Notes: generated by a model not told the origin, from the sequence alone. DNA of 64,000 nt from an uncultured delta proteobacterium (GCA_900079685.1 LT599019.1:465458-529457); one strand, 5' to 3'; positions 44,938-54,456 are shown, counted from the stretch's first letter. Translations and numbers: made by a program.

Positions 44938-45480
44938 ATGGTGAAGTATATCTGGGATCATTTGGAAGAAATCTTCCTGCTGCCTTCACTGGTCTTCAGT
45001 GTAATACTGATCTTTGTGCAGGTGATAATGCGGTACATCTTCGGCAATTCCCTCTCCTGGTCGGAGGAGCTCGCCAGGTATCTGTTCGTGTGGCAGATCT
45101 GGCTCGGCGTCAGCTATGCCGCCCGGAACAGAACGCATTTGCGGATAACCATTGTGAAGGACAGATTATCCCCCAACGCGCAAAAAATTCTGGAACTCGC
45201 CGTCACCGCCGTGTGGGTCGGGTTCGGCCTTTTCGTGGCCTACAAGGGGTCCACGCTGGTCATGAAGGTAGCCAGGTTCAACCAGCTTTCCAGCGCACTG
45301 CAGATTCCGATGATGTATGTCCATATGGCCGTGCCGGTCGGCTGCGGGCTGATGGTCATCCGCCTCATCGAGAACGTCATGAAGGCCTATGTGTTCGGCA
45401 AAGGCAGCATGGAAGCCCTTGACAGTTCTTACAAAGACTTCATGCCGGACGAAAACGACAAAGGCGGTGAACCCCAATGA
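44938..45480 (+). CDS. dctQ: TRAP transporter small membrane subunit
   Basis: 180 residues, four hydrophobic segments with SWSEELARYLFVWQIWLGVSYAARNRTHLRI, the DctQ signature. Preceded by GGAGGGAGG. It overlaps dctM by 4 bp. Confidence 0.94.
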   Translation: MVKYIWDHLEEIFLLPSLVFSVILIFVQVIMRYIFGNSLSWSEELARYLFVWQIWLGVSYAARNRTHLRITIVKDRLSPNAQKILELAVTAVWVGFGLFVAYKGSTLVMKVARFNQLSSALQIPMMYVHMAVPVGCGLMVIRLIENVMKAYVFGKGSMEALDSSYKDFMPDENDKGGEPQ

Positions 45481-46754
45481 GCATCCTTCTCCTTTTCGGC
45501 ATTCTGTTCACCTGCGTAACGCTCTCCCTGCCCATCGGGGCCTCCCTCGGGCTTGCGACGGCCATCACCATCGGGCTCACCACCTCGATCCCGACGGTCA
45601 TGATAAACCAGAACGCGTTCGCGGGGCTGGATTCCTTCCCGCTCATGGCCATCCCGTTCTTCATGCTCGCCGGCAACCTGATGGCCGTCGGCGGCATAGC
45701 CAAACGGATCGTCAACGTCTGTGACATCATGGTCGGGAAAATCACCGGCGGCGTCGGCATGGCGACCATTGCCGCCAGCATGTTCTTCGCGGCCATTTCC
45801 GGGTCCGGTCCGGCGACGGTTTCGGCCATGGGCACGATAATGCTGCCGGAAATGGAAAACCGGGGATACGACAAGGGATTCGCCACCGGGCTCACGGCAA
45901 CGGCCGGAACCATCGGCGTCATCATCCCGCCGTCCATCCCCTTCGTCATCTACGGGGTGGTGGCCTCGGCTTCCATCGGCGAACTTTTCATCGCGGGCGT
46001 GATCCCCGGCATCCTGATCGGGGTGGCGCTCATGTTTGTCTGTTACTGCATCTCGAAAAAAAAGGGCTATAAAGGCACCACGCACGATGAATTGAAATTC
46101 TGGCCCGTTTTCACGGAATCCATCTGGGCGCTGATAACGCCGGTCATCATTCTCGGCGGCATTTACGGCGGCGTGTTCACCCCCACGGAAGCCGCCGTGG
46201 TCGGCATTGTGTACTCGTTCATCGTGGGCGTTTTCATCTACCGGGAACTTAACTGGCATTCCTTTATAGCGGCGCTGCGCTCCACCGCGGACCTCAACGG
46301 CCTGACAGGGTTCGCCATCGGCTTTTCCATGGCCTTTGCCTCGTACCTCGCCATGGAGCAAATCCCGATCAAGGTGGCCGCGGTCCTTACCAGCGTCATC
46401 ACCAACGGCACCGTCCTGCTCCTGATGATACTGGTGATGCTGCTCATCGTCGGCCTGTTCGTGGACAACATTTCCTCCTGCCTGATCCTGACCCCGGTGT
46501 TCCTGCCCATCGTGAAATCCCTCGGGATGGACCCGGTGCAGTTCGGGGTCGTCATGACCACGGCGCTGGCGATAGGATTCGTGACGCCGCCTTACGGGGC
46601 AAACCTCTTTGTCGCCTCGGCCATTTCAGGGTTGAGTATTGAGCGGATCGCGAAATCCGCCATACCGTTCCTGATAGCCATGGCAATCTGCCTCCTGCTG
46701 ATAACCTTTGTCCCGGTTCTGACTATGGGCCTCGTCGGGCTCATGAAGAGCTGA
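45477..46754 (+). CDS. dctM: TRAP transporter large membrane subunit
   Basis: 425 residues, about twelve hydrophobic segments; FPLMAIPFFMLAGNLM and FVTPPYGANLF are DctM hallmarks. It moves the substrate with Na+ and is followed by a strong terminator that closes the cluster. Confidence 0.95.
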   Translation: MSILLLFGILFTCVTLSLPIGASLGLATAITIGLTTSIPTVMINQNAFAGLDSFPLMAIPFFMLAGNLMAVGGIAKRIVNVCDIMVGKITGGVGMATIAASMFFAAISGSGPATVSAMGTIMLPEMENRGYDKGFATGLTATAGTIGVIIPPSIPFVIYGVVASASIGELFIAGVIPGILIGVALMFVCYCISKKKGYKGTTHDELKFWPVFTESIWALITPVIILGGIYGGVFTPTEAAVVGIVYSFIVGVFIYRELNWHSFIAALRSTADLNGLTGFAIGFSMAFASYLAMEQIPIKVAAVLTSVITNGTVLLLMILVMLLIVGLFVDNISSCLILTPVFLPIVKSLGMDPVQFGVVMTTALAIGFVTPPYGANLFVASAISGLSIERIAKSAIPFLIAMAICLLLITFVPVLTMGLVGLMKS

Positions 46755-46760
46755 AAAACG

Positions 46761-46799
46761 GCGCGCCTGCCGCCATTACCGGCGGCGGGCGCGCTTTTT
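46761..46799 (+). terminator. rho-independent terminator of the hydroxyacid/TRAP cluster
   Basis: Perfect 14-bp GC stem (46761-46774 with 46781-46794) then TTTTT. Confidence 0.92.
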
Positions 46800-47085
46800 G
46801 CCCTCCCGCGGTTGCCGGCCGTACCCCGGGTTTACAAAAACAGCACGCATTTTCCTAACGCCAAAGACGCCCCGCGTGCAAACCGGCATCTCCCGCCGCC
46901 CAAGCCCGGTCCGCGCTTTGCCCGCCCCCCGGCGGGTCACGCGAAAAGACGCCCCTTGCCCACGGCCGTCGCCCGGCAAGCACGGCCTTGCTCAAGCGGG
47001 GTTTTTCGGATAGTGTACTTTGTTATTTTTTGCACTTGCCGAAAGGGACGGCCCGGTCCCCCGGCAGCTTGGGAGATGAACACCT
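46800..47085 (+). other. intergenic region before the GntR-type gene
   Basis: 286 bp. A weak promoter candidate is TTGCTC - 17 bp - TAGTGT (46988-47016). The first 180 bp are GC-rich with an open frame (46798-47013) that shows no protein-like pattern. Nothing else is seen. Confidence 0.4.
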
Positions 47086-47741
47086 ATGTTACCGAAAATA
47101 GGCCATAAGCAATCTCTTTCGGATCACGCGTACACGGTGATCAAAGAGGCCATACTGAACAATACGTTCAAGCCCAAGGATATCCTGCTGGAGGAATCCA
47201 TCGCGGAGATGCTGGGCATCAGCAGAACGCCGCTCCGGACCGCCCTGAAACGGCTTGAGTTCGAAAAACTGATTTTCATCAATTCTCAAAGCAGGCCGTT
47301 GTCGCGGAGATTCAGTCGGGAGACATGGTGCAGGTTTTTGTCTTCAGGCTCGCGGTGGAGCCGATCATCGCCCGCATGGCGAGCGGCAAACGGACGGAGG
47401 AAGACCTCGCCCGGATCGAAGAATGCCTCGCCCGGAACGAAGTGGCCATAAAGGAAAAAGATCTCATCAGCATCATCTCCAGCGAGCTTGAATTTGACAC
47501 AATCCTGACAGCCGCCGTGGGAAACGAATTTCTTTCGGACAGCATTTCCACGATTCACCGTTACATGCACCGGTTCCTCACCCTGTCCACCACCACCTAT
47601 GCCGACGCGTTGGGTTCGATTGAGGAACACCGGATGATTTTCGACGCCATCCGGGAAAAAGACGGCAAAGAGGCGGAGAAACGCACCCTGTACCACATAC
47701 GGCAGGTTGCCGGACGGTTGAATTACAAACTCCCGATTTAA
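47086..47741 (+). pseudogene. GntR/FCD-family regulator, frameshifted
   Basis: The winged helix (SDHAYTVIKEAILNNTFKPKDILLEESIAEMLGISRTPLRTALKRL) is encoded in one frame and the FCD effector domain (VQVFVFRLAVEPIIARMA...) in another. The break is at about 47287-47290. Adding one A to the AAA run there restores a continuous protein (INSQ-KQAVVAEIQSGDMVQ) of about 218 residues. It is either a real one-base deletion or a sequencing error. It would be the local regulator of the TRAP/hydroxyacid cluster. Confidence 0.88.
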
Positions 47742-47779
47742 AAAAAGTACTCTTCCCCCTCCGACGAGGTTTTCCATAC

Positions 47780-47824
47780 AAAAAGCCCTTTCCGCTCCGG
47801 ACGCCGGAACGGAAAGGGCTTTTG
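47780..47824. terminator. bidirectional terminator
   Basis: AAAAGCCCTTTCCG pairs with CGGAAAGGGCTTTT, with a further small stem in the loop; it serves the GntR gene and convergent glpX. Confidence 0.88.
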
Positions 47825-47847
47825 CGTGGCGCAACCGTTTTACGCCA

Positions 47848-48855
47848 TCAATCGTACGCGATTTTACTGATCCGCATCAGTTTGTCCCAGTTGTGGTGGG
47901 CTTCCATGTACCGGATGGTGCCCGTCCTGCCGCGTATGGCGAGGGAATGCGTCACCGCTCCGCTGCCCTCGTAGCGCACGCCGGAAATAAACGTGCCGCC
48001 GGAAATGCCCGTGGCCGCGAAAAACACCTCGTCCGTGCTGACGAGCCGCTCAACGGACAGTATCTCCGTCAGGGAAATGCCCGCGTCGAGAATGGACTGC
48101 TTTTCCTTTTCAGACTGCGGGTCGAGCCTGGCCAGAATCTGGCCCCCCATGCCCCGGATGGCGCAGGCCGAAATGACGCCTTCGGGAGTGCCGCCCGTGC
48201 CCATCATGAGATCCACGTCCGAGCGCGGATCAACGGCCATGAGCGCGCCGGAAACGTCGCCGTCCGTGTGCAGTTGAATCCTGGCTCCGGCGGCCCGGAT
48301 ATTCTTGATAAGCTGCTGGTGGCGGGGTTTGTCGAGCACGAAAACGACCAGGTCGTCCACGTCTTTGCCCAGGGCCTTGGCCACATTTTTCAGGTTGTCG
48401 GCCACGGGCGCGTCAAGGTCTATCACATTGGCGGCGGCCGCCGGGGCGACGAGTTTTTTCATGTAAAAGCTCGGGCCCGGATTGTACATGGTGCCGGAAA
48501 GAGCCGCGCCGATAACGGAAATGGCGTTGGGCCGGCCGGTGGCGAGAAGGTTGGTGCCTTCCACCGGGTCCACGGCGATATCAACGGCCAGGCCGGTTCC
48601 CATGCCGACCTTTTCCCCGTTGTAGAGCATGGGGGCTTCATCCTTTTCGCCTTCCCCGATGATCACCAGCCCCTTGATGTCGAGAGAGTTGAACCCGAGG
48701 CGCATGGCGTCCACGGCGGCCTTGTCGCCGTCTTCCTTGGCGCCTTTGCCGAGCCAGCGGGCGGAGGCGAGAGCGGCCGCTTCGGTAACGCGGACGAGAT
48801 CCATGGCCAGATTGCGGACGGGAGCTTCAGGAGTGACCGGAGAGGGGGTAATCAT
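47848..48855 (-). CDS. glpX: class II fructose-1,6-bisphosphatase
   Basis: 335 residues from the ATG at 48855. Metal and substrate motifs: IIGEGEKDEAPML, DIAVDPVEGT, and TGGTPEGV. A gluconeogenic enzyme. The upstream frame extension to 48990 lacks a start signal and crosses the secF terminator region. Confidence 0.94.
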   Translation of the reverse strand: MITPSPVTPEAPVRNLAMDLVRVTEAAALASARWLGKGAKEDGDKAAVDAMRLGFNSLDIKGLVIIGEGEKDEAPMLYNGEKVGMGTGLAVDIAVDPVEGTNLLATGRPNAISVIGAALSGTMYNPGPSFYMKKLVAPAAAANVIDLDAPVADNLKNVAKALGKDVDDLVVFVLDKPRHQQLIKNIRAAGARIQLHTDGDVSGALMAVDPRSDVDLMMGTGGTPEGVISACAIRGMGGQILARLDPQSEKEKQSILDAGISLTEILSVERLVSTDEVFFAATGISGGTFISGVRYEGSGAVTHSLAIRGRTGTIRYMEAHHNWDKLMRISKIAYD

Positions 48856-48963
48856 GCATATCGTTCCTGGTTGAATGGTGCGCGAGGCCGGAATCTGCGC
48901 GCGCAAAAACGCCGCCGGAACACGGTCCCGGCCATCCCGGCGGAGGGCTGAAAGCGCCCCGGC

Positions 48964-49002
48964 AAAAAACACCCCGAGTATGCATCGCATTGCCCGGGGT
49001 GT
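48964..49002 (-). terminator. terminator of the secDF operon
   Basis: On the minus strand, ACACCCCG/CGGGGTGT with a long loop is followed by TTTTTT. Confidence 0.8.
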
Positions 49003-49029
49003 CCATAGCTTGGAGGCTGTTCTTCAGGA

Positions 49030-50148
49030 TCAGGTCAGGGCGCGGGCGCGGTTGCGCTCTTTCTTGGCCGCTTCCTCGCGCTCGAGCCGCGCGGCTTCCG
49101 CCTGGGCGATCACGGTGTCGCCGAACAGCAGCAGGATCGGACTGGCCACGAAGATGGAGGAATACGTCCCCACAAGGACGCCGATGAACATGACCAGCGC
49201 GAAATCGTGGATGATGCCCCCGCCGAACAGCAATAGGGAGGTGATGACGACCAGCGTCGTCAACGAGGTCAGCATCGTGCGCGACAGGGTCTGGTTGATG
49301 CTCCGGTTGATGAGGTCGGAAAGCTTGCCGTCCTTCCGGGCCTGCAAATTCTCGCGGATGCGGTCGTACACGATGATGGTGTCGTTCAGCGAATACCCGA
49401 GAACGGTCAGGAGCGCGGCAATGATGGTCAGGTCAAACTCCTTGCCCATGAGCGCGAACACCCCGATGGTGATAAGCACGTCGTGCAGGATGGAGACAAG
49501 GGAACCGAGCGCGTAGACAAGCCGCAACCACCAGCAGAGCCCGACCGTCACCAGGGTCGCCAGCAGGACGAGAACGCTCTTGGGCACGCCCAGAAGGCCG
49601 AGAAGATACATGGACCCGGCCAGCCCGCCGGCCATGGCCGCGGCCACGAACCAACGGCGCTCGAACCGGCCCGATATGTAGATGGCGATGAGAAGAACCG
49701 CGTAATACATGGCTTCCACGGCCTTGGAGCGCAGGTCTGCGCCGACTTTGGGCCCGACGGACTCAAGGCGCTCGATGGACATGGCATTGCCCGGCAGTTT
49801 CTCTTTCAACGTACTCGTAATGGACGCGCGCAACTCCGGGCTGGGGGTCGTGGTGTCGGAAACGCGGACAAGGTAGGAAAGCCCGTCGTCGTCTTCGAAC
49901 CCCTGCACGACGAGGCCCGGCTGGTTAAGGCCCTCAAGGGCCGTTTTCAGCGTGTCCGCCGCCACGGGCTGCGAGAATTTCAAATGGGCGACGGTGCCGC
50001 CCGCGAAGTCAATGCCGTATTTCGGCCCCCCGCTGACAATCAACGCGGCGATGCAAACGATGAAGATGAGCGCAGAGGCGCCGTAAAAAAACCGCCGCGC
50101 TCCCGTGAAGTTTATATTCAGATTGTCCGGTATCAGATGCAATCCCAT
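49030..50148 (-). CDS. secF: protein translocase subunit SecF
   Basis: 372 residues from the ATG at 50148 behind AAGGAG. Six membrane helices, DFAGGT near the N-terminus and GYSLNDTIIVYDRIREN, the SecF signature. Together with SecD it uses the ion gradient to drive late steps of Sec export. Lysine/arginine-rich C-terminus. Confidence 0.95.
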   Translation of the reverse strand: MGLHLIPDNLNINFTGARRFFYGASALIFIVCIAALIVSGGPKYGIDFAGGTVAHLKFSQPVAADTLKTALEGLNQPGLVVQGFEDDDGLSYLVRVSDTTTPSPELRASITSTLKEKLPGNAMSIERLESVGPKVGADLRSKAVEAMYYAVLLIAIYISGRFERRWFVAAAMAGGLAGSMYLLGLLGVPKSVLVLLATLVTVGLCWWLRLVYALGSLVSILHDVLITIGVFALMGKEFDLTIIAALLTVLGYSLNDTIIVYDRIRENLQARKDGKLSDLINRSINQTLSRTMLTSLTTLVVITSLLLFGGGIIHDFALVMFIGVLVGTYSSIFVASPILLLFGDTVIAQAEAARLEREEAAKKERNRARALT

Positions 50149-50159
50149 GTCACACTCCT

Positions 50160-51755
50160 TTAAATACTCAATTTCCGGCCCTTTTTGCCCATCCATACGT
50201 CATAGACGATGTGGGAGACAAAAATGGCGGTGAACATGGATGCCACAATGCCGAGGGTCAGGGTCACGGCAAAGCCCCGGATGGGACCGGTGCCGAACTG
50301 GTACAGCACGACCGCCGCGATGACGGTCGTCAGGTTGGAGTCCGTGATGGCGATGGTGGCCCGCGAGAAACCGGCCCGGATGGCCGCGATGGGCGTGACG
50401 CCTCGCCGCATCTCCTCGCGGATGCGCTCGAAAATGAGCACGTTGGCGTCAACGGCCATGCCGAGGGTCAGCACGATGCCCGCGATGCCCGGCAGCGTCA
50501 GGGTGGCGCCGAAAGCCGCCATGCCCGCGAGAATGAGCATCACGTCGAGCGCCAGCATGGCGTCGGCAATGAGGCCGGAGAAGCCGTAATAAACGATCAT
50601 GAACAGCACCACGAGCGCGCCGCCGATGAGCGCGGCCTTCACGCCCTTGTCGATGGATTCCTGCCCCAGCGACGGGCCGACCGTGCGTTCTTCCATGATG
50701 TGGACCGGCGCCGGGAGCGACCCCGCCCGGAGGACCAGGGAAAGGTCCTGGGCTTCCTGGGCGGTAAACCGGCCCGTGATGGAGGCGGTGCCGCCGCTGA
50801 TTTTTTCCTGGATGGTCGGGGCCGAACGGACCTTGCCGTCCAGCACGATCGCCATACGCTTGCCCTGGTTCTCACCCGTGATGCGCTCGAACAGGGCGGC
50901 GCCGCGGTTGTCGAAGCTCATGCGCACGTGCCATTCGTTGGTGCGCTGGTCCGTGGCGGGAGAAGCGTCGGTAATGTATTCGCCGGTGAGGGTCGCTTCC
51001 TTGTCGACCAGGATGGGCGTACCCTCGGTTCCGTCCTTGCCGACCAAGGTCATCAGTTCGGTACCGGCGGGCAAAAGACCCTTGGCGACCCGGGCCGGGT
51101 CAATGTCGTCACGCACGATGCGGAACTCCAGGTGCGCCGTCTGGCCGACGAGCTTGATGGCCCTGTCCGCGTCCCGGATGCCGGGCAGCTGGATCACGAT
51201 GCTGTTGTCCGCGGGGCGCTCGCGGATATCGGGCTCGGCCACCCCGAACTGGTCGATGCGGTTCCGGATGGTGGTGACGGCCTGGGCCAGCGCGAATTTG
51301 GCCATGTGCGCACGCGCGGCGTCCGTCAGGGAGCCGACGTACCGCAACCGGCCTTCTTCCGCCGTCTGGGGCGGATCAAAGCGCAGATCCGGGAAATTCT
51401 TGGCGAGCAGTTCCTCGAACGCCGCCTTCTGGTCGGCCTTCGCGAGCGTGATCTCCACCTTTTCCCCGCCGGGCAGAAGCCGGGGGCGCAAGGTCAGGAT
51501 GCTCTTGTCCCGGGCGATTGTGCGGATATCCGTGCCCATCCGGGCCAGGGAGTTCTCAATGGCCTTGTCCACTTCCACGCCGAGCGTGAGATGGATGCCG
51601 CCCACAAGGTCCAGGCCGAAGTTGATGCTCGCGTCAGGCAAAAAACGCCGCAGGGGAGAATTCTGCATTCCGGGCAACGCCGGCAGCAGATAGAGAAGGG
51701 AAAGCGCCAGCACCACTACGGTAACGGCGAGCCTCCATCGCAGACCTTGTCTCAT
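50160..51755 (-). CDS. secD: protein translocase subunit SecD
   Basis: 531 residues from the ATG at 51755 behind AGGAG. FGLDLVGGIHLTLGVEV after the first helix, a large periplasmic P1 domain and the C-terminal six-helix block (GMAVDANVLIFERIREE). It is located 11 bp upstream of secF. Confidence 0.95.
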   Translation of the reverse strand: MRQGLRWRLAVTVVVLALSLLYLLPALPGMQNSPLRRFLPDASINFGLDLVGGIHLTLGVEVDKAIENSLARMGTDIRTIARDKSILTLRPRLLPGGEKVEITLAKADQKAAFEELLAKNFPDLRFDPPQTAEEGRLRYVGSLTDAARAHMAKFALAQAVTTIRNRIDQFGVAEPDIRERPADNSIVIQLPGIRDADRAIKLVGQTAHLEFRIVRDDIDPARVAKGLLPAGTELMTLVGKDGTEGTPILVDKEATLTGEYITDASPATDQRTNEWHVRMSFDNRGAALFERITGENQGKRMAIVLDGKVRSAPTIQEKISGGTASITGRFTAQEAQDLSLVLRAGSLPAPVHIMEERTVGPSLGQESIDKGVKAALIGGALVVLFMIVYYGFSGLIADAMLALDVMLILAGMAAFGATLTLPGIAGIVLTLGMAVDANVLIFERIREEMRRGVTPIAAIRAGFSRATIAITDSNLTTVIAAVVLYQFGTGPIRGFAVTLTLGIVASMFTAIFVSHIVYDVWMGKKGRKLSI

Positions 51756-51912
51756 GGCAACTCCTGTCCAGTATCCGAAAAAGAACGCGCGGCCCGGTAT
51801 GGGATGCAGTGCTCCACAATGGCGCGAAAGCCTGTCCGGAAACAGGCTCACCCCGGGCGTACGCGGGTTTCAGGAAGCGGCCCCGGCCACGGGACGGCTT
51901 CGCACGGTTATA

Positions 51913-51937
51913 CCGCCGCGCCGAAAGGGCGCGGCGG
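51913..51937. repeat. GC hairpin between yajC and secD
   Basis: CCGCCGCGCC pairs with GGCGCGGCGG, five-base loop. On the minus strand the T-run precedes rather than follows the stem, so it is probably an mRNA-processing or stabilising element rather than a terminator. Confidence 0.5.
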
Positions 51938-51953
51938 CAAAAAACGCTCGCCG

Positions 51954-52478
51954 TTACTGCACAGCGGGCTTGTTCGTATCGTCGTTGCCGGAAACCACGG
52001 GGGTTTCATCGGCTTTCGCTTCCTCGGGAGCGGCGGGGGCTTCGGGCGCCTCGGCGGCTTCAGGGGCGACGTCTTCCTGTGCCGCGCTGGCAACCGGAGC
52101 GGGCCTGGGAGCGTCCTTCTCCTTTTTGCCCTTCTTTTCCTTCTTCACGGGAGGCGCGACCTGTTTGACCTGGGGAGCCGCGCTCAGATAGCCCCTGTTC
52201 ATGGTGACCCTGGTTTCGCCAAGGTCCACGGTCATGATGTCGCCGTCCACCTCAACGATGCGGCCGAACATGCCGCCGGCGGTAATAACGGCGTCACCCT
52301 TTTTCAGGCCCGCGATCATCAGCTTCTGTTCCTTGGCTTTCTTTTGCTGCGGACGGATGAGCAGGAAATAGAACACCAGGAAAATAAGCGCAAAGGGCAT
52401 GAGGGAAGCGAACATGTTGGCTTCGCCGCCGCCACCGGCCTGCGGGGCCATTGCATACGCGGTCTCGATAAAAGACAT
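51954..52478 (-). CDS. yajC: preprotein translocase subunit YajC
   Basis: 174 residues. One membrane helix at about 23-41 followed by RPQQKKAKE and LKKGDAVITAGGMFGRI, the YajC hallmark. The C-terminal 65 residues are a Lys-rich then Ala/Pro/Glu-rich extension that most YajC proteins (about 110 residues) lack. It heads the yajC-secD-secF operon. Confidence 0.94.
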   Translation of the reverse strand: MSFIETAYAMAPQAGGGGEANMFASLMPFALIFLVFYFLLIRPQQKKAKEQKLMIAGLKKGDAVITAGGMFGRIVEVDGDIMTVDLGETRVTMNRGYLSAAPQVKQVAPPVKKEKKGKKEKDAPRPAPVASAAQEDVAPEAAEAPEAPAAPEEAKADETPVVSGNDDTNKPAVQ

Positions 52479-52609
52479 GGTTCCTCCAAAAAAGATTCAC
52501 GGTGATCTGCGCGCGCGGCCCGGCGGTTCTGCGGCGAACGGTCTTGCCGCGCAAGCAGTGCAATCAACTATAATTTCGCAAAGACTTCTACATTGAGTTG
52601 GGCCAAAGT

Positions 52610-53287
52610 TCAATGCTTTTTCTCGGCAATGGCGGCCAAGGCCCTGTGCCTCCGGAAAAGCGCGGCGCCGATGCCCATCGCCAGAACGAACAAAATCGCG
52701 GCGATAAGCACCCGCCAGAACGGGTCCACCCGCATGCCGCTGCCCAGAAGCGAAAAAATAAAATTCTGCGGGATATACCCGATACAGGAACCGGCAATAA
52801 AACCCAGCGGCGGTATGGAGGAAATCCCCCCGAGAACGTTTGTCAGGGCATTGTTCCCGAACGGCATGAGCCGCACCGTCAACGTCATGGAAAACGGCGC
52901 GGCGGCGATGAACGCGTCCAGCGCTTCCATGCGCTTTGTGAACCGCGCCGGGATAAAAGGCCTGCCGAACTGCCGCGCCAGAAAAAACCCGCCGGCGCAG
53001 CCGAGCGTTGTGCCCAGCGTCCCGTAAAGCAGGCCGAAGAACGCGCCGAAAGCATACCCGCCCGCGAAGCTGAGCGCCTGGCGGGGGACGCCCAAAGCCG
53101 ACCCCACGGCCGCGATGCCGATATACAGCGCGATACCCCGCACGCCCTTGTCCCGGATATGCAGCGCCAGCGCGTGCTCGTCAAAGTCCGGCAGGTAATG
53201 CACCGCCACGACCAGGGCCGCCAGCAGCAAAAAAACGAGACCGGTCTTGCCGGCAAGCCCCTTGTACTGCTCCCACAAGCGGATCAT
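52610..53287 (-). CDS. TVP38/TMEM64 (DedA-superfamily) membrane protein
   Basis: 225 residues, about five hydrophobic segments with the VTT signature ALSFAGGYAFGAFFGLLYGTLGTTLGCAGGFFLARQFGR. The superfamily includes phospholipid scramblases and flippases. It ends an operon with a glycosyltransferase and a small membrane protein, overlapping the latter by 4 bp. Confidence 0.88.
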   Translation of the reverse strand: MIRLWEQYKGLAGKTGLVFLLLAALVVAVHYLPDFDEHALALHIRDKGVRGIALYIGIAAVGSALGVPRQALSFAGGYAFGAFFGLLYGTLGTTLGCAGGFFLARQFGRPFIPARFTKRMEALDAFIAAAPFSMTLTVRLMPFGNNALTNVLGGISSIPPLGFIAGSCIGYIPQNFIFSLLGSGMRVDPFWRVLIAAILFVLAMGIGAALFRRHRALAAIAEKKH

Positions 53288-53559
53288 GAGCCGTTCCGCC
53301 TCCCTTTTGCCTTGCGGGCCACCCCGGCGAAGACAAGGACGGCGGCCAGAAGCTGCACTCCGGTCAGCAGAAAATTGCGCTCAAAAAGCGCGAATACCGC
53401 GAGAGAAACGCACCCCGCGCCGAAAAAAGCCAACCCCAGCGCCGTTCCCCGGGCCGAATAGGCGCGGGTGCCGAGCCCGAGGCCGCCGGAAAAAAAGAGA
53501 ACCAGAGCGCCCGCCATCTGGGAGCCCAGTCCCAGCCAGGGCAGCAGATCGAGCGGCAT
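53284..53559 (-). CDS. small three-helix membrane protein
   Basis: 91 residues with three hydrophobic segments, coupled by overlap to both neighbours (TGATG upstream, ATGA downstream). In similar operons a lipid-A-disaccharide-synthase-N-terminal-like membrane protein or an EmrE-like flippase subunit occupies this place, but the sequence does not clearly match either. Confidence 0.65.
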   Translation of the reverse strand: MPLDLLPWLGLGSQMAGALVLFFSGGLGLGTRAYSARGTALGLAFFGAGCVSLAVFALFERNFLLTGVQLLAAVLVFAGVARKAKGRRNGS

Positions 53560-54290
53560 CAGGCTTTCCGCTCCTTGATCCGGCAGGAAACGTGGCGGCT
53601 TTGCAGCCAGCGGACGGCCAGAAGATCGAGAACCGTTTTCCGCGCCCGGTCCCAGATGCCGTATTTGGAGACTCCGGCGACGCGGGGCCTGTGGTTGACC
53701 TTGACCTCGGCAACGGTCGCGCCCTCCAGCCGCATCAGGGTGGGATAAAACCGGTGCACGCCGTTGAAAACCGGCAGACGGCGAACCATGTCGCGCCGCA
53801 TGACCTTGAGGGAGCACCCCGTATCCTTGATGGTCTCGCGCGAAATCCAGTTGCGCACGGCATTGCCGAATCGGGAGGCGAGGCGCTTGGTCAGCGTGTC
53901 TTTGCGGTTGGCCCGCCAGCCGACGACCATGGTCACGCCGTTCTTGCCGTAGGTATCCAGCATGGCCGGGATATCCGCGGGGTCGTTCTGCAAATCCGCA
54001 TCCATGGTAATGATGATGTCCCCGGCCGCTTCCGCGAAACCGGCGGCAAACGCGGCGGACTGGCCGCTGTTGGCGGCAAGGGCGATATAGGTGACGTTCG
54101 GGGAGGAGGCGGCCAGTTCGCGCAGGATATCAAGGCTCATATCCGTGCTGCCGTCGTCCACGAACAGGACTTCCCAAGGCCTGTCCACGCGCGCCATGGC
54201 CCCGTGTATCTCCGCGACCAGGGCGCGGAGATTGTCTTCCTCATTATACACGGGGATGACCAGGGAAATTTCAGGGGCGGTCTGGGTCAT
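53559..54290 (-). CDS. family 2 glycosyltransferase (dolichyl-phosphate mannosyltransferase/ArnC-like)
   Basis: 243 residues from the ATG at 54290, spaced 6 bp from AAGGA. GT-A motifs: SLVIPVYNEEDNL, FVDDGSTD, MDADLQNDP and GVSKYG. It lacks the C-terminal membrane helices of ArnC. It probably transfers a sugar to undecaprenyl phosphate for cell-envelope modification; the neighbouring small membrane protein may be the flippase. Confidence 0.88.
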   Translation of the reverse strand: MTQTAPEISLVIPVYNEEDNLRALVAEIHGAMARVDRPWEVLFVDDGSTDMSLDILRELAASSPNVTYIALAANSGQSAAFAAGFAEAAGDIIITMDADLQNDPADIPAMLDTYGKNGVTMVVGWRANRKDTLTKRLASRFGNAVRNWISRETIKDTGCSLKVMRRDMVRRLPVFNGVHRFYPTLMRLEGATVAEVKVNHRPRVAGVSKYGIWDRARKTVLDLLAVRWLQSRHVSCRIKERKA

Positions 54291-54439
54291 GCACATTCCT
54301 TTTACGGCTCGAAAATGCCGTACTGCCCTGCTCTATACGGATTTTGCCCCCGCCTGTAAAGAACACCGGGCCGCTGCCCCAGGTGTTGCTTGTCTGAGGA
54401 CAAAATGAGCCACTACCCGGATATCCGATCCTGCTATTT

Positions 54440-54456
54440 TGGCAAACAACTTGCAT
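54440..54456 (+). promoter_or_regulatory. sigma-54 promoter of the FlgO operon
   Basis: TGGCAA-N5-TTGCAT, 123 bp before the first start codon; -24/-12 spacing exact. Confidence 0.8.

Noticed and set aside
34623..46754. Idea that the cluster is a sulfolactate pathway
   Set aside because: No sulfo-lyase (SuyAB-type) or other sulfonate-cleaving enzyme is encoded; the TauE-type exporter is 17 kb away.
46798..47013. 71-codon frame before the GntR gene
   Set aside because: Pro/Arg-rich, no start signal, follows directly on a terminator.
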